The notes under the pieces: model-generated | Databases searched by the model: none | The model's input: the letters and a program-made list of their open reading frames with translations, nothing else | Told to the model about the DNA's origin: nothing | Assembly: GCF_025370755.1 (NCBI RefSeq) | Contig: NZ_JAMXFC010000013.1 | Coordinates: 1-64,000, forward strand | Length of the DNA stretch: 64,000 bases | Origin: Laspinema sp. D2d | GTDB taxonomy: Bacteria; Cyanobacteriota; Cyanobacteriia; Cyanobacteriales; Laspinemataceae | Direction of reading: 5' to 3' | Made by a program: the position numbers and the translations under genes | Shown: in pieces, positions 1 to 9,776 of the stretch | Layout: each line of letters starts with the position of its first letter | How positions within the stretch are numbered: the stretch's first letter is position 1

Positions 1-60
1 CTCTGTTGTTTTCTAGTCATAAGGAGAGGATTGAATTGCCATCTTTTTTACTTTTTTTAA

Positions 61-210
61 AATGAGCGAACCGTAAGTCTCAGTTCCGGCATGACCCATG
101 CTGAAATTTTAGCCGATTATGAAGACTTGGAAGAAGCCGATATTTTATCCGCCTTACTCTTTGCGGCGCGGTTAAGTCAGATCAAGCGAGTTTATACCCT
201 AGCATCATGA
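61..210 (+). pseudogene. DUF433 antitoxin-like fragment, 5' end lost
   Basis: The reading frame gives a peptide with the C-terminal hallmark of DUF433 proteins: a GMTHAEILADY stretch, then EADILSALLFAA. The open frame is closed upstream by a TAA at 58-60, so the N-terminal half of the domain (the usual RGTR-type region) is missing; an internal ATG at 91 would give only 39 residues. DUF433 proteins are normally about 75-110 residues and sit directly upstream of a DUF5615 partner, as here, where the stop overlaps the next ATG at 207. I read this as a decayed antitoxin. Fairly sure about the family, less about whether the short form is expressed. Confidence 0.7.
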
Positions 211-561
211 AATTTCTAGTTGATGCTCAACTCCCCCTTCAGTTGGCTTGTTTTCTCCAAAGTGCCGGTTATGATGCCATTCATACCAGCGATTTACCCC
301 AGAGCAATTCTACCCCTGACTCTGACTTGAACACCTTGTTACTTCAAGAACAGCGAATTTTAATTAGTTAAAGATGCAGATTTTGTTAAGTCATTCTTGC
401 TCCAAAAAAAGCCGTATAAACTTTTATTGATTTCTACTGGGAATATTCAAAATAGTGAGTTAAAAAATTTATTTCAAAACAACCTGGAACAAATTACGAC
501 TCTTTTAGAAAATCACAGTTATATCGAAATTAGTCCAGATGCAATTATCATTCATCAATAA
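207..561 (+). pseudogene. DUF5615 PIN-like toxin, frameshifted
   Basis: ATG at 207 overlaps the stop of the DUF433 fragment. Frame one reads MKFLVDAQLPLQLACFLQSA and continues to a stop at 369-371. The neighbouring frame immediately continues the family's conserved KDADFVKSF motif and runs to TAA at 559-561. One extra base around 363-369 therefore splits a gene of about 117 residues. DUF5615 proteins are PIN/Mut7-C-like putative RNases that pair with DUF433 antitoxins. The acidic residues of the first half (LVDAQLP) and second half (KDADF) both survive, so the decay looks recent. A sequencing error is the main alternative. Confidence 0.8.
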
Positions 562-652
562 GCTATCCGAAAAACAACGGTTGATGAAAAAATAGTGATT
601 AATTAATCATTTAAAATAAGGCTATAAATTCAAATTTCCATTTATCCTTTAA

Positions 653-2050
653 GTGCCGATGTCTCCTATACTCCCGGTGAAATCGTTGTTTAAACGCCGT
701 CAGTTCCTTCAGTTGAGTTTGTTTGCTAGTACCTTGGGTTTGAGTTTAGCTTGTGCTGAAAACCGGGCGCAATCTTCACCGCAAAAAGTGCTAGTGATTG
801 GGGCGGGAATTGCTGGGTTAGCAGCAGCGCGAGAACTTCAGGGTCAGGGGTTTCAAGTGACGGTGTTGGAAGGACGCGATCGCATTGGCGGCAGAATCCA
901 CACCAGTCGCACTCTGGGGTTTCCGGTGGATTTGGGGGCATCCTGGATTCATGGAATTACGGACAATCCCATTGCCACTTTAGCGAAAGCGTGGCAAATT
1001 CCCATCTTACCCACAGATTTTGATAATATTATACTATACAACAACCAAGGAAATCCGATGAGCGATCGCGATTTTGAGGTGAGCTATGCACTCTACGAAG
1101 AAATTCGCGATCGCGCTGCATCTATAGCAGAAAACTCCGAACAGGACCTTTCCCTGGGGGCAGCATTACAACAAGTTTTAGCCGCCCAAACTCTGACTCC
1201 TCAACAAGCACAACTGATTGAATGGGGGTTCAATTCTGAATTTGTGACGGAATTCGGGGCGGATTTAGAGAGTCTCTCTAGTTGGTATGTGGATGAGGGT
1301 TCAGAATTTGATGGAGGGGATTATCTCTTTCCCCAAGGATATGACCAAATTATTACGAGATTAGCGAATAATCTGGAAATTCAGTTGCAACAAAAGGTAA
1401 CTGAAATCCGTTACAGTAGTTCCGGTGTCTCTGTCACGACAGAACGGGAAAGTTTTACAGCAGATGCGGCGATCTTGACGTTACCCGTCGGCGTTTTGAA
1501 ATCAGGAACTATCCAATTTTCCCCGGAATTACCGAAACATAAACAAGCCGCTATCACTCGCTTAAATATGGGACTTTTAAATAAAGTTATTTTTAAATTT
1601 TCCGAACAGTTTTGGAGTCAAGACTATCAAAGATTGGGCTATCTTCATGAGAATAGTCCCGATTTTTATGAGTTTTTAAATGGGTCATTTTATAGCAAAA
1701 ACCCCGTATTAATTGCATTTATAGGGGGGAGTTTTGCGCGGGAAATTGAACAACTTTCTGAGGAGAAAATTAGGGAACGAGTGCTGCGTGTGTTGCGCCG
1801 GAGTTACGGCGATCGCATTCCCGAACCCGAAAGCATGATGGTGACACGATGGAGTCAGGATCCCTTTGCTTTTGGGTCCTACTCTCATATTGCCGTCGGG
1901 GGAGAGAGTAGCGATCGCGATATTTTGGCTGAACCCATCGGCGATCGGCTGTTCTTCGCCGGAGAAGCAACCTCTAGGGACTATCCCGCCACCGTACATG
2001 GCGCTTACCTCTCCGGCATTCGCGAAGCGAAACGATTGGTTAAGCGTTGA
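653..2050 (+). CDS. Tat-exported FAD-dependent amine oxidase
   Basis: A flavin monoamine/polyamine oxidase family protein of 465 residues. The N-terminus has a twin-arginine motif (KRRQFLQ), a hydrophobic stretch and a lipobox-like LSLAC, so it is probably exported folded and perhaps lipid-anchored. The Rossmann FAD motif [15 protein letters not shown] and the following [11 protein letters not shown] are intact, and the C-terminal FAD contact [22 protein letters not shown] is recognisable as the family signature. The substrate (an amine or polyamine, oxidised with release of peroxide) cannot be told from sequence. GTG at 653 or ATG at 659 could be the start. It stands alone; the next gene begins about 110 bp downstream. 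Confidence 0.85.
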   Translation: MPMSPILPVKSLFKRRQFLQLSLFASTLGLSLACAENRAQSSPQKVLVIGAGIAGLAAARELQGQGFQVTVLEGRDRIGGRIHTSRTLGFPVDLGASWIHGITDNPIATLAKAWQIPILPTDFDNIILYNNQGNPMSDRDFEVSYALYEEIRDRAASIAENSEQDLSLGAALQQVLAAQTLTPQQAQLIEWGFNSEFVTEFGADLESLSSWYVDEGSEFDGGDYLFPQGYDQIITRLANNLEIQLQQKVTEIRYSSSGVSVTTERESFTADAAILTLPVGVLKSGTIQFSPELPKHKQAAITRLNMGLLNKVIFKFSEQFWSQDYQRLGYLHENSPDFYEFLNGSFYSKNPVLIAFIGGSFAREIEQLSEEKIRERVLRVLRRSYGDRIPEPESMMVTRWSQDPFAFGSYSHIAVGGESSDRDILAEPIGDRLFFAGEATSRDYPATVHGAYLSGIREAKRLVKR

Positions 2051-2159
2051 ATAACCCTTTCACTCCTCTCAATTCTTACCCTGATCGAGTAAGATCTAAA
2101 GAGTAACCAATGCTAGAATACCCAAGTGGTTACTGAGTTGAGCGCGAAAAACAGCAAAA

Positions 2160-3860
2160 ATGTCAACCCAAAATCGGCGTCAGAAAAATCAGCGAATAGA
2201 GAGAAAAAAAGCCCGGTTTAACCTGCTCAAGACAATCATAAAGTGGAGCGTCGCTTTTCTTCCGGTAAAATTTTTTATCCGGAAGTTTCAGCGTTTTTTG
2301 GACCCTCATTCCATGCAACCCGCTGCATTTCCAGACAATGAAGAAGAACGCTTACAAGCTCTTTACCGCTATAGCATTTTAGATACTGAAGCGGAAGACT
2401 ATTTTGATGACTTAACCGCCTTAGCTGCTTCAATTTGCGGGACTCCCATTGCCTTAGTGAGTCTAATTGATGCCAATCGTCAATGGTTTAAATCCAAAGT
2501 GGGTTTAGATGCATCCGAAACCCCCAGAAATATGTCATTTTGCGCTCATGCGATTCTCAATCCCAATGATATTCTCGTTGTCCCGAATGCGTTAGAAGAT
2601 GAGCGGTTTATTGGCAATCCCCTGGTGACTTCTAATCCCAATATCCGCTTTTATGCGGGAACGCCGGTTGTCACCCCCGATGGATTTCCTCTGGGAACCC
2701 TTTGTGTCATCGATACCATTCCGCGCCATCTTACCCCAGAACAACTAGAAGGACTGCGATTGTTAGGACGACAGGCGATCGCCCAAATGGAATTACGACT
2801 CCAAGTTAAACGATTAGAACGTCAAATTGCTCGACAAAAAGACGCCCAAGCCAAACTGCGGGCGACCGATTCCCAAATTGTTGATTCATTAGAAAACATG
2901 ACTGATGCTTTTTTCGCCGTTGATCGCCAATGGCGCTTTAGTTATGCCAATCAAAAAGTTGGAGAAATTTTACAACGAAACCCTAATAAGCTGCTAGGAA
3001 AAATTATTTGGGAAGAAGTGCCCGAAACCGTGGGTTCTAAGTTTGAACGAGAGTATCGAAAATCCGCAGCGGAACAAATCAGCATCACCTTTGAAGACTG
3101 TTCTCCCATCACCAAGCGCTGCTTTGAAGTTCGAGTTTTTCCATCCTACGAGGGACTTTCTGTATTTTTTCATGACATTACCCAACGAAAAGAAACTGAA
3201 GAGGCACTCTGCCGAGAACAAGAAAAAGTCCAAGAATTACTCTTAAATATTTTACCGCCAACTATCGCCCAACAGCTTCAAAAACAACCAGGGCTAATTG
3301 CAGAAAAATTTGATGCCGTCACTATTTTATTTGCAGATTTAGTTAAATTTACGGAACTCTCTACCCAAGTTTCTCCCCAAGAATTGGTGACGCTTCTCAA
3401 TACCATTGTTTCCACGTTTGATCGCCTCACGGAAAAACATGGATTAGAGAAAATTAAAACTATTGGGGATGCCTATCTCGTAGTCGGTGGCGTTCCCCTC
3501 TCTCGACCGGATCATGCTGAAGCGATCGCAGAAATGGCCTTAGATATGCTAGAGGCGATCGGGCAGTTCAACGCCGAGTATCTCACAAACTTAAGTCTAC
3601 GAATTGGCATCAACACCGGACCCGTGGTTGCCGGTGTCATTGGCATCAAAAAATTCACCTACGACCTCTGGGGAGATGCGGTCAACACCGCTTCTCGCAT
3701 GGAATCTCACGGAATCACGGGAAAAATTCAAATCTCGGAAACCACCTATCATTTATTGCAAGATAAGTATAAAATTGAGGAACGCGGTGTAATTGATATT
3801 AAAGGCAAAGGAGAAATGAAAACCTATTTTCTCACAGGCCGAAATGGGTCTGATCTCTAA
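2160..3860 (+). CDS. GAF-PAS class III adenylate cyclase
   Basis: A 566-residue signalling enzyme. After a basic N-terminal 50 residues comes a GAF domain (about 75-215), a short coiled coil, a PAS domain (about 240-345, ending [13 protein letters not shown]) and a class III nucleotidyl cyclase domain (about 375-560). The cyclase has the first metal Asp in [12 protein letters not shown], the second in [13 protein letters not shown], and the transition-state Asn and Arg in [12 protein letters not shown]. The Lys of KTIGDAY and the Asp of YDLWGD fit the purine-selecting pair of adenylate rather than guanylate cyclases. No transmembrane segment is clear. It probably makes cAMP in response to a GAF or PAS signal; the ligand is unknown. 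Confidence 0.88.
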   Translation: MSTQNRRQKNQRIERKKARFNLLKTIIKWSVAFLPVKFFIRKFQRFLDPHSMQPAAFPDNEEERLQALYRYSILDTEAEDYFDDLTALAASICGTPIALVSLIDANRQWFKSKVGLDASETPRNMSFCAHAILNPNDILVVPNALEDERFIGNPLVTSNPNIRFYAGTPVVTPDGFPLGTLCVIDTIPRHLTPEQLEGLRLLGRQAIAQMELRLQVKRLERQIARQKDAQAKLRATDSQIVDSLENMTDAFFAVDRQWRFSYANQKVGEILQRNPNKLLGKIIWEEVPETVGSKFEREYRKSAAEQISITFEDCSPITKRCFEVRVFPSYEGLSVFFHDITQRKETEEALCREQEKVQELLLNILPPTIAQQLQKQPGLIAEKFDAVTILFADLVKFTELSTQVSPQELVTLLNTIVSTFDRLTEKHGLEKIKTIGDAYLVVGGVPLSRPDHAEAIAEMALDMLEAIGQFNAEYLTNLSLRIGINTGPVVAGVIGIKKFTYDLWGDAVNTASRMESHGITGKIQISETTYHLLQDKYKIEERGVIDIKGKGEMKTYFLTGRNGSDL

Positions 3861-4231
3861 ACGTTCCTCCATCCGGTTTGCGATCGCCTCCCACCGGCAG
3901 CAACTCCAGACCCCATTCAACATTTCCCTCTAATTGTAAAAAAATATTACAATTTGGCTGTTTCCCAAAAAATGTGATTTTTCTTTAGGCAGAGGGAATA
4001 GTAAAGATTAACAGAGGGCGACATCGGTGCTTCCCTAGAACAGGGACCTAATGATGAGCGGCGATCGCCGTTGCATAATTTAGCAGTCGCTCTCCTAGTA
4101 AAAGAATAAGCAGGGCAATTTAGCTTGGGTAAAACCACTCAATCTGTGACTCCATCACGGTTTGGGGGTTTTCCTGAAGTCAGAGCGCCCACCAGTAGGG
4201 GTTCGTAAATTGTATTAATTCAGAGGGCATC
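3861..4231. other. Intergenic region, no gene seen
   Basis: About 370 bp with scattered HIP1 sites. No convincing ORF or strong hairpin was found. It presumably contains the promoter of the large protease gene, with a purine-rich GAGGGC about 6 bp before the ATG at 4232. Confidence 0.5.
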
Positions 4232-7200
4232 ATGTTTGAACCACAAAACATCTCAGGAACTTCCAATCTGCTCACTGGCATGATGGGTGATACCCCTGCC
4301 ACAGACAATATTTTGGGTTTGGAACCTGTACAAAATTGGAACCCGGGGAGTGGAGGTCCTACCCTTGATGTCTCTACCCTAAACCCAGGTGCCCTCACCA
4401 ACCAGGAAGGAACACTCATTCAAGAGGAAACCCTACAAATTGCGCCAACGACTGGAACAACCGACGATATTGACCCAGTTACCAGAGAATCTTCCATACC
4501 CGTTGGACTAACCGCAGAAGCAGGCGATCGGCTATTTGATCCAGAGTATTACGCCCAAATTAATCCAGACTTAAGTGCCGCAGGTTTGAACACCGTCCCC
4601 CAACTCTTTCAACACTTCAAAACTCATGGATTAGGCGAAGGACGAGACTTTTCCCTCTGGACCAATCTGGAACATTACGCCGCCCAAAATCCCGACTTAG
4701 AGGCTGCTGGGTTAACGTTCCATGAACAAATTTATCAACATTTGCAGACATTTGGCCTAGCCGAAGGGCGCGAGTTTTCCCCTTGGGTCGATTTGCAATA
4801 TTATTTAGACAATAACGCCGACCTTAAAGCCGCATTCGGCGAGGATACCGCCAAAGCATTCGAGCATTTACAAATATTTGGATTAGAGGAAGGACGGCGC
4901 TTTTCTCCTAAACTTGACCTCAACTATTATTTAAGCCATTACAGCGATTTATCTGCGGAATTTGGTGACAATAAAAAACTGGCCTTTGGTCATTTGCAGC
5001 AATTTGGCGTAGCAGAGGGACGGCAATTCCTGCCCGAAATTTCCGAAGCAGCGACAGTCCAATCTTCCGAGGTAGAAAACTCGGCAATTGCCGAACAGAC
5101 GCAGGAGGGGATTTCAATCGTTTTTGAGACTCAAACAACTCCCACCACCAGCATTACCACAGCATCAGATGTGGAAGAAGAAACCAATACATCTGGCGAT
5201 TTAGATACGTTACCCGATGAAAGCGAAACCGCTGCCAGTGTCTCGATTGAAGTAGAAGAAGAAACCATTCCCGACACCTCTGATGAAGTAGAAGAAGAAA
5301 CCATTCCCGACACCTCTGATGAGTTAGAAGAAGAAACCATTCCCGACACCTCTGATGAAGTAGAAGAAGAAACTATTGCCGACACCTCTGATGAGGTAGA
5401 AGAAGACGAAGACAATGCCACCGCGTCCGATGATGAAGTAGAAGCAGAGCAACTGTCCCCAACGGTAACACTCTCTCAAACCTTGATGGGGTTAGAAGAA
5501 GAACCCACACCGCCTTTAGATTTGCCCGAGAATGCCGGAGGTGCTAATGCCAAGAAAAATCCCGCACCAAAACATTTAAAATTGGATGCCACTCAAGAAG
5601 AATATTATAAAGGAGGAACCGTTCGCCTGAATGGGTGGATATTTGACGCCAGTGGTGCCAACGATGTGGAACGAGTCGAATTTTCCCTCCACAAAACAGG
5701 GGAACAGTGGGAAGAAATTGAGAATTGGACGACCTTTAATATTTCCACAAAAGATGACCGATGGGCCTTTTTTGACTATTCCACCTTTGGGTTAGAACCG
5801 GGCAAATATCAGATTAAAGGATTTGCCTACGATAGCGAAGGCGGTAAGAGTAATGCAGCGGTGGCACACTTCAGCGTCAGTGCAGAAAATCCCCTGCCAC
5901 TGGTGGGAGTCATCGATACTGGATTTAATGCTAATAACATCGATATTGACTACAAACGGGCCGCATTAGGAACCGACTTTGTAGATGGCGATGATAACCC
6001 CTTGCTGGAAGAAGGCGAAGGCAGCGAACATGGAACGCATACGTTAGGAATTATCGGTGCAACCCAGAATAATGGGGTAGGAATATATGGGATTAATGAC
6101 CAAGCGCCCTTGTGGTTGAGTCGGGCGATCGGGTCGGGAAAATGGGGCGATGCCCTGATAGAATTTGTGGATTATGCCATTGCCTCGGAACAACCGACAG
6201 CTATAGCCAACCTCAGTTTAGATTTAACCCAAGTCGAGTCCGATGGAAGCATCAAAACCCGCTACGAATTCACACCAAAAGAACGGGAAGCGCTGGAATA
6301 TGCGCGTCAGAATGGCATCTTGGTCGTCGTTGCTGCCGGAAACGATGGCAGCGTCATGTCAGTATTGGGACAAGCATCCCAAGAATTTGACAATATTATC
6401 ACCGTAGGCGCGACCAACGGCAATCAACGGGCGGATTATTCCAGCTATGGTCGTCGCGGACCCGATATTATGGCAGAAGGCGGTAGTAGCGCTTCACCCA
6501 TTCTCTCCACTGCCGGTGAAGATGTCGGCACAATGGCAGGAACATCCATTGCAGCAGCACAAGTAACGGGTGTAGCATCTCTCGTATGGGAAGCAAACCC
6601 CGAGTTGAACTATCGGCAAATCATCGAAGCACTCAAGTCTACCGCAACAGATTTGAACATCCCAGGGGAAGATAGTGAGACAGGTGCCGGTTTGGTCAAC
6701 CCCGATGCAGCGGTAGCAAAAGCCAAGCAGATGACCCCGGAAGAATACGATCCAGAGGACTTTTTGACCCCAGATACTTGGGGTGGGGAAGGTCTGGTGA
6801 CCCCAGAGGAGCGAGCGGCTTATGACCTTGTTATGGGAGATTTTACTTCTATTATTTGGTCAACCAATGGTGTAAACCTCCGGAGTAGCACAAATTTAAG
6901 CGATCGCACCGATTTCAGTGTAGGCTATAACCAACGTCTGAATTTTGATGCTTGGACTTACGGTGAAGCAGTCCCCGATCTCACCACCAACGAACTAGAT
7001 GCTTTATGGTATCGGACAAACATATATGGAACTAATTATTGGGTGCCAAGCGCCTATACAAATGGCTATCCACCTGGAAACCCTCCTCTGCTTCCCCCCA
7101 ACGATTCTGCTCCGATTACAGATGATAACAGCGACACCTCGATTGAAGATCCAATTGTTAATGATGATATAGTTTCACCTCCTGTTAATGAACCTACTTT

Positions 7201-7912
7201 CAAAGTGCATAATTTTTTCTCTGCTGCTTATGGTGAAAACTCTTGGTTGGGTCAGCCAATTGGTGAACCGAGAATCGATGCAAGTGGATTCGTTTCTCAG
7301 GAATTTCAAAATGGGCGAATTGAGACCAATGGGCCTGTAACTTCCTGGTATGAAATTGGCGGCAGTGAATTCCCTTCCTATACGCCGCCCAATGAACCTG
7401 TTTACACTCCACCCGAAGCGTCTAATTCGGGTCTACAGATTGAAATATCCGATCATTACAATGCGTTTACTGATTCTGAATTAGCAATTATCGAACAGGC
7501 AGCACAAAATTGGGAAAATATTATTGTAAAAGATGTTACTGAAAGTGGCTTATTGAAACTTGCAGTCGTCAAAAAACCTTTGACGGGCGAGGAGGCTTAT
7601 TGGTTAGCTGGCACAAATCAAGGACAGCTCCCCGAGCGAAATTTTAACTTTGTAGAAGTTGATTTGGATGGAATAGACTATCATAATGTGATAGATTTCA
7701 ATGAATTCAAATTTGATGAATTAATAAACAATACCTACTTATTTACAAGAGTAGCTATGCATGAAATAGGTCATACATTGGGACTCCCCCACAGAGATGA
7801 TATACATAACTTAATGAATCATGATAGAATAGATGCTATCATGGAGCCAGTCTATCCTGTGTTAGAAAACCTTGGGTATGGGGTAAATCGGAATACTTTT
7901 ATTAAGTGGTAG
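4232..7912 (+). CDS. Dual-protease protein: subtilisin domain plus C-terminal metzincin
   Basis: 1226 residues, no classical signal peptide. In order: four roughly 45-residue repeats (about 100-270; pattern [17 protein letters not shown] ... GLGEGRDFS); a Glu/Asp-rich segment with 12-residue repeats [12 protein letters not shown] (about 315-405); an Ig-like beta domain (about 445-550); a peptidase S8 domain with Asp562 (VIDTG), His600 (HGTH), oxyanion Asn704 (AAGND) and Ser772 (GTSIAAAQV, Ala in place of the usual Pro); an SH3b-like domain (about 878-945); an LGFP-like stretch (about 1005-1035); and a C-terminal zinc protease with [11 protein letters not shown] at 1177-1187 and Met-turn Met1204 in AIMEP. 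Both catalytic sets are complete. It is probably secreted and Ca-binding through the acidic repeats (inference). It has no clear operon partner. Confidence 0.88.
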   Translation: MFEPQNISGTSNLLTGMMGDTPATDNILGLEPVQNWNPGSGGPTLDVSTLNPGALTNQEGTLIQEETLQIAPTTGTTDDIDPVTRESSIPVGLTAEAGDRLFDPEYYAQINPDLSAAGLNTVPQLFQHFKTHGLGEGRDFSLWTNLEHYAAQNPDLEAAGLTFHEQIYQHLQTFGLAEGREFSPWVDLQYYLDNNADLKAAFGEDTAKAFEHLQIFGLEEGRRFSPKLDLNYYLSHYSDLSAEFGDNKKLAFGHLQQFGVAEGRQFLPEISEAATVQSSEVENSAIAEQTQEGISIVFETQTTPTTSITTASDVEEETNTSGDLDTLPDESETAASVSIEVEEETIPDTSDEVEEETIPDTSDELEEETIPDTSDEVEEETIADTSDEVEEDEDNATASDDEVEAEQLSPTVTLSQTLMGLEEEPTPPLDLPENAGGANAKKNPAPKHLKLDATQEEYYKGGTVRLNGWIFDASGANDVERVEFSLHKTGEQWEEIENWTTFNISTKDDRWAFFDYSTFGLEPGKYQIKGFAYDSEGGKSNAAVAHFSVSAENPLPLVGVIDTGFNANNIDIDYKRAALGTDFVDGDDNPLLEEGEGSEHGTHTLGIIGATQNNGVGIYGINDQAPLWLSRAIGSGKWGDALIEFVDYAIASEQPTAIANLSLDLTQVESDGSIKTRYEFTPKEREALEYARQNGILVVVAAGNDGSVMSVLGQASQEFDNIITVGATNGNQRADYSSYGRRGPDIMAEGGSSASPILSTAGEDVGTMAGTSIAAAQVTGVASLVWEANPELNYRQIIEALKSTATDLNIPGEDSETGAGLVNPDAAVAKAKQMTPEEYDPEDFLTPDTWGGEGLVTPEERAAYDLVMGDFTSIIWSTNGVNLRSSTNLSDRTDFSVGYNQRLNFDAWTYGEAVPDLTTNELDALWYRTNIYGTNYWVPSAYTNGYPPGNPPLLPPNDSAPITDDNSDTSIEDPIVNDDIVSPPVNEPTFKVHNFFSAAYGENSWLGQPIGEPRIDASGFVSQEFQNGRIETNGPVTSWYEIGGSEFPSYTPPNEPVYTPPEASNSGLQIEISDHYNAFTDSELAIIEQAAQNWENIIVKDVTESGLLKLAVVKKPLTGEEAYWLAGTNQGQLPERNFNFVEVDLDGIDYHNVIDFNEFKFDELINNTYLFTRVAMHEIGHTLGLPHRDDIHNLMNHDRIDAIMEPVYPVLENLGYGVNRNTFIKW

Positions 7913-7984
7913 TTCTTTAGATAACAGGTAACCTGTTTTTTAGATTTGTTGTTTTTACCTGATCACCCCCGCTCTATAAAAAAA

Positions 7985-8097
7985 GCGATCGCCCTTTCTC
8001 CCACAGAGCGATCGCCTCTTTATCCCAGAGAGTGCTCGCTTTTTCCCACAGAGCGATCGCCCTTTTTCCCACAGAGCGATCGCCTTTTTCCCACAGC
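7985..8097. repeat. HIP1-anchored tandem repeat, about 5 units
   Basis: Five consecutive units of 21-24 bp. Four begin with the octamer GCGATCGC followed by CCTTTTTCCCACAGA-type sequence; the third has a degraded octamer (GTGCTCGC). Two similar units reappear at 8964-9010. The array lies directly downstream of the dual-protease gene. Confidence 0.85.
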
Positions 8098-8109
8098 CAA
8101 AAGCCGCTC

Positions 8110-8439
8110 TTAAAAGCCCCCCTTCCCAAGGGGGGTTGGGGGGATCCAACCCTCTAACTCCCGACAAACACCCTCAAAATTCTGTAACACATCAACATTG
8201 ATAAACCTAACTACCGTTATCCCATACCCTTCTAAAATCCGCGTCCTCTCTTCATCATAATTTTTGCCCTGTTGGGTAAAATGACTCTCTCCATCAATTT
8301 CAATAACCAACTTCAAACTCGCACAATAAAAGTCCACAATAAAGTTATCAATCGGGCGCTGTCGCAAAACACGCAAGGGAAAATTTCTCAAGCAATCCTG
8401 CCACAGTTTTTTCTCGGCAGGTGTGGGATTTTGCCGCAT
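8110..8439 (-). CDS. DUF559 endonuclease-like protein, C-terminus made of repeat DNA
   Basis: The protein matches the DUF559/Vsr-like nuclease fold: TPAEKKLWQDCLR, then RQRPIDNFIVDFYC and LKLVIEIDGESHF (Asp and Glu of the PD-(D/E)xK-like core), then YDEERTRILEGYGI. Family members usually begin with an FHLPYNPKL segment; that segment is encoded in frame upstream (about 8440-8495) but no ATG or GTG precedes it, so the start at 8439 may be a fallback and the true N-terminus damaged. The last residues, PPTPLGKGGF, are encoded by the dispersed CCCCCCTT...AAGGGGGG repeat, a common way for these genes to end. Function is unknown; it may be a remnant. Confidence 0.65.
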   Translation of the reverse strand: MRQNPTPAEKKLWQDCLRNFPLRVLRQRPIDNFIVDFYCASLKLVIEIDGESHFTQQGKNYDEERTRILEGYGITVVRFINVDVLQNFEGVCRELEGWIPPTPLGKGGF

Positions 8440-8574
8440 TTGTTTAGCAATGGAGATGAGTTTGGGATTGTAGGGTAGGTGAAAGTTGGAGTTGTTATGG
8501 TTTGGCGCGCTCCCCCCTGGCTTTCCGATGAATGATAGGGATTAAGATATTGTTAGTTCTATTTTAGGGGAGAT

Positions 8575-8710
8575 TAGACCTCTTGCATACATCTCTTAAG
8601 CCCCCGGGGAATAAACATTTATTCCTCTGGCTTCCCCCTTCTTAAGGGGGACGGGAGGGGGATAATCAGGGGGGTTGGGGGGATCAATCCGGAATTTTGC
8701 AAGAGGTCTA
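8575..8710. mobile_element. Small inverted-repeat element (MITE-like)
   Basis: The element is bounded by 13-bp perfect inverted repeats, TAGACCTCTTGCA at 8575-8587 and its complement at 8698-8710. The 136-bp body is C/G-rich and encodes nothing. A shorter relative with the same ends lies at 14919-15002 and a partial right end at about 26130-26187. No transposase is present in the window. Confidence 0.7.
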
Positions 8711-8754
8711 TTGAGCCTTCTCTCAGAGGGGAGATCTTGAGATACTACTAAGAG

Positions 8755-8963
8755 GCGATCGCGGGTGGGATCCCCCCAACCCCCCTTGGGAAGGGGGGCT
8801 AATTCATTGATATCTTGATGTATTGCGATCGCGGGTGGGATCCCCCCAACACCCCTTGGAAAGGGGGCTAATTCATTGATATTTTGATGTATTGCGAGCG
8901 CGGGTGGGATCCCCCCAACCCCCCTTGGGAAGGGGGGCTAATTCATTGATATCTTGATGTATT
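8755..8963. repeat. Three tandem 70-bp repeats
   Basis: Copies at 8755-8824 (70 bp), 8825-8893 (69 bp) and 8894-8963 (70 bp). Each has a HIP1 or HIP1-like octamer (the third is GCGAGCGC), GGGTGGGATCC, the palindromic CCCCCCTTGGGAAGGGGGG core and an AT-rich tail ending TTGATGTATT. Copy 2 has a few substitutions and one missing base. It lies just upstream of hicB. Confidence 0.92.
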
Positions 8964-9107
8964 GCGATCGCCCTTTTTCCCCACAGTGCGATCGCCTCTT
9001 TTTTCCCAGAGTTTCCTCCCTTTTATCGGCAGGAGGGCGATTGTAGATTATAATAGGCAAAGATTGACTTTTGGCTAACCCTGATAAAAATCAACTTGCC
9101 TCCAAAA

Positions 9108-9350
9108 ATGCTGACTCAATACATTCAAAGTGTTATGCACCGGGCCACTTATGAGTTGCTTGAAGATGATACGTTTTACGGCGAAATTCCTGGGTTTCCT
9201 GGGGTCTATGCTAATGCCGAAACCCTGGAATCCTGTAGAGACTTATTGCAGGAAATTTTGGAAGGCTGGATTATCTTAGGATTGCGATTACAGCATAACC
9301 TCCCACCTATCGAGGGCATTGATCTAACTCCACCACAAGAGGTCGCTTAA
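9108..9350 (+). CDS. hicB: HicB-family antitoxin
   Basis: 80 residues when begun at ATG 9108 (MLTQYIQSVMHRATYELL), the usual start for this subfamily; a TTG at 9096 is possible but adds four atypical residues. The HicB partial RNase H-like fold is seen in YGEIPGFPGVYANAETLESC and LLQEILEGWI. No long C-terminal DNA-binding domain is present, so this is the short form common in cyanobacteria. It overlaps hicA by one base (TAATG), so the two are translationally coupled, antitoxin first. It presumably binds and blocks HicA and may repress the operon. Confidence 0.9.
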   Translation: MLTQYIQSVMHRATYELLEDDTFYGEIPGFPGVYANAETLESCRDLLQEILEGWIILGLRLQHNLPPIEGIDLTPPQEVA

Positions 9351-9568
9351 TGCCCCCATTTGGACCCATTCAACGGCAAGATTTAATCCGTAACTTCAAA
9401 AAGTTGGGATTTGAAGGCCCCTATTCCGGTGGCAAACACCAGTATATGATTCAGGGAGAACTGAAGGTATGGATTCCTAATCCCCATCAAGGCGACATCG
9501 GCAAGAGCTTACTCGCTAGAATATTGACTCAGGCTAATATTACTAGAGAAGAATGGGAGAGGCTTTAA
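9350..9568 (+). CDS. hicA: HicA-family mRNA interferase toxin
   Basis: 72 residues with the double-stranded RNA-binding-like HicA fold. The signature is RQDLIRNFKKLGFEG followed by GGKHQYM, whose His is the catalytic residue, then WIPNPHQGDIGKSLLARIL and a C-terminal TREEWERL helix. Length and order fit a functional toxin. HicA cleaves mRNA and tmRNA in characterised systems. The ATG shares its A with the hicB stop. Unlike the DUF433/DUF5615 pair at the left edge of the window, no lesion is visible. Confidence 0.92.
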   Translation: MPPFGPIQRQDLIRNFKKLGFEGPYSGGKHQYMIQGELKVWIPNPHQGDIGKSLLARILTQANITREEWERL

Positions 9569-9685
9569 TTAGGCGTTACCCGCATCCAATGCACCAGGAA
9601 TAAGCTTTTAAAAAATCAGATTTTAAACATATCTTTTGACGGTTCACCGACGTTTTGTGGAAACAATCGGGTTGTGAGACTCCAG

Positions 9686-9776
9686 GCGATCGCCCCACAT
9701 CTCAGAAATGCGATCGCCCCAAATCTCAGAAAGGCGATCGCCTATTTTTCTACAAGCGATCGCCTCATTCTCTCAC
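9686..9776. repeat. HIP1-anchored tandem repeat, 4 units
   Basis: Four units of 21-24 bp, each starting with GCGATCGC. Units 1 and 2 (9686-9709, 9710-9733) are nearly identical (CCCCACATCTCAGAAAT against CCCCAAATCTCAGAAAG); units 3 and 4 diverge. The array ends where the pyrE stop codon begins. Confidence 0.85.

Noticed and set aside
8272-8478. Plus-strand 68-codon ORF over the DUF559 gene
   Set aside because: It is a shadow of the minus-strand coding sequence with no protein-like features.
7985-9776. CRISPR array suspected because of regular repeats
   Set aside because: Units lack unique spacers of constant length; they are simple HIP1-anchored tandem repeats, and no cas genes are present.
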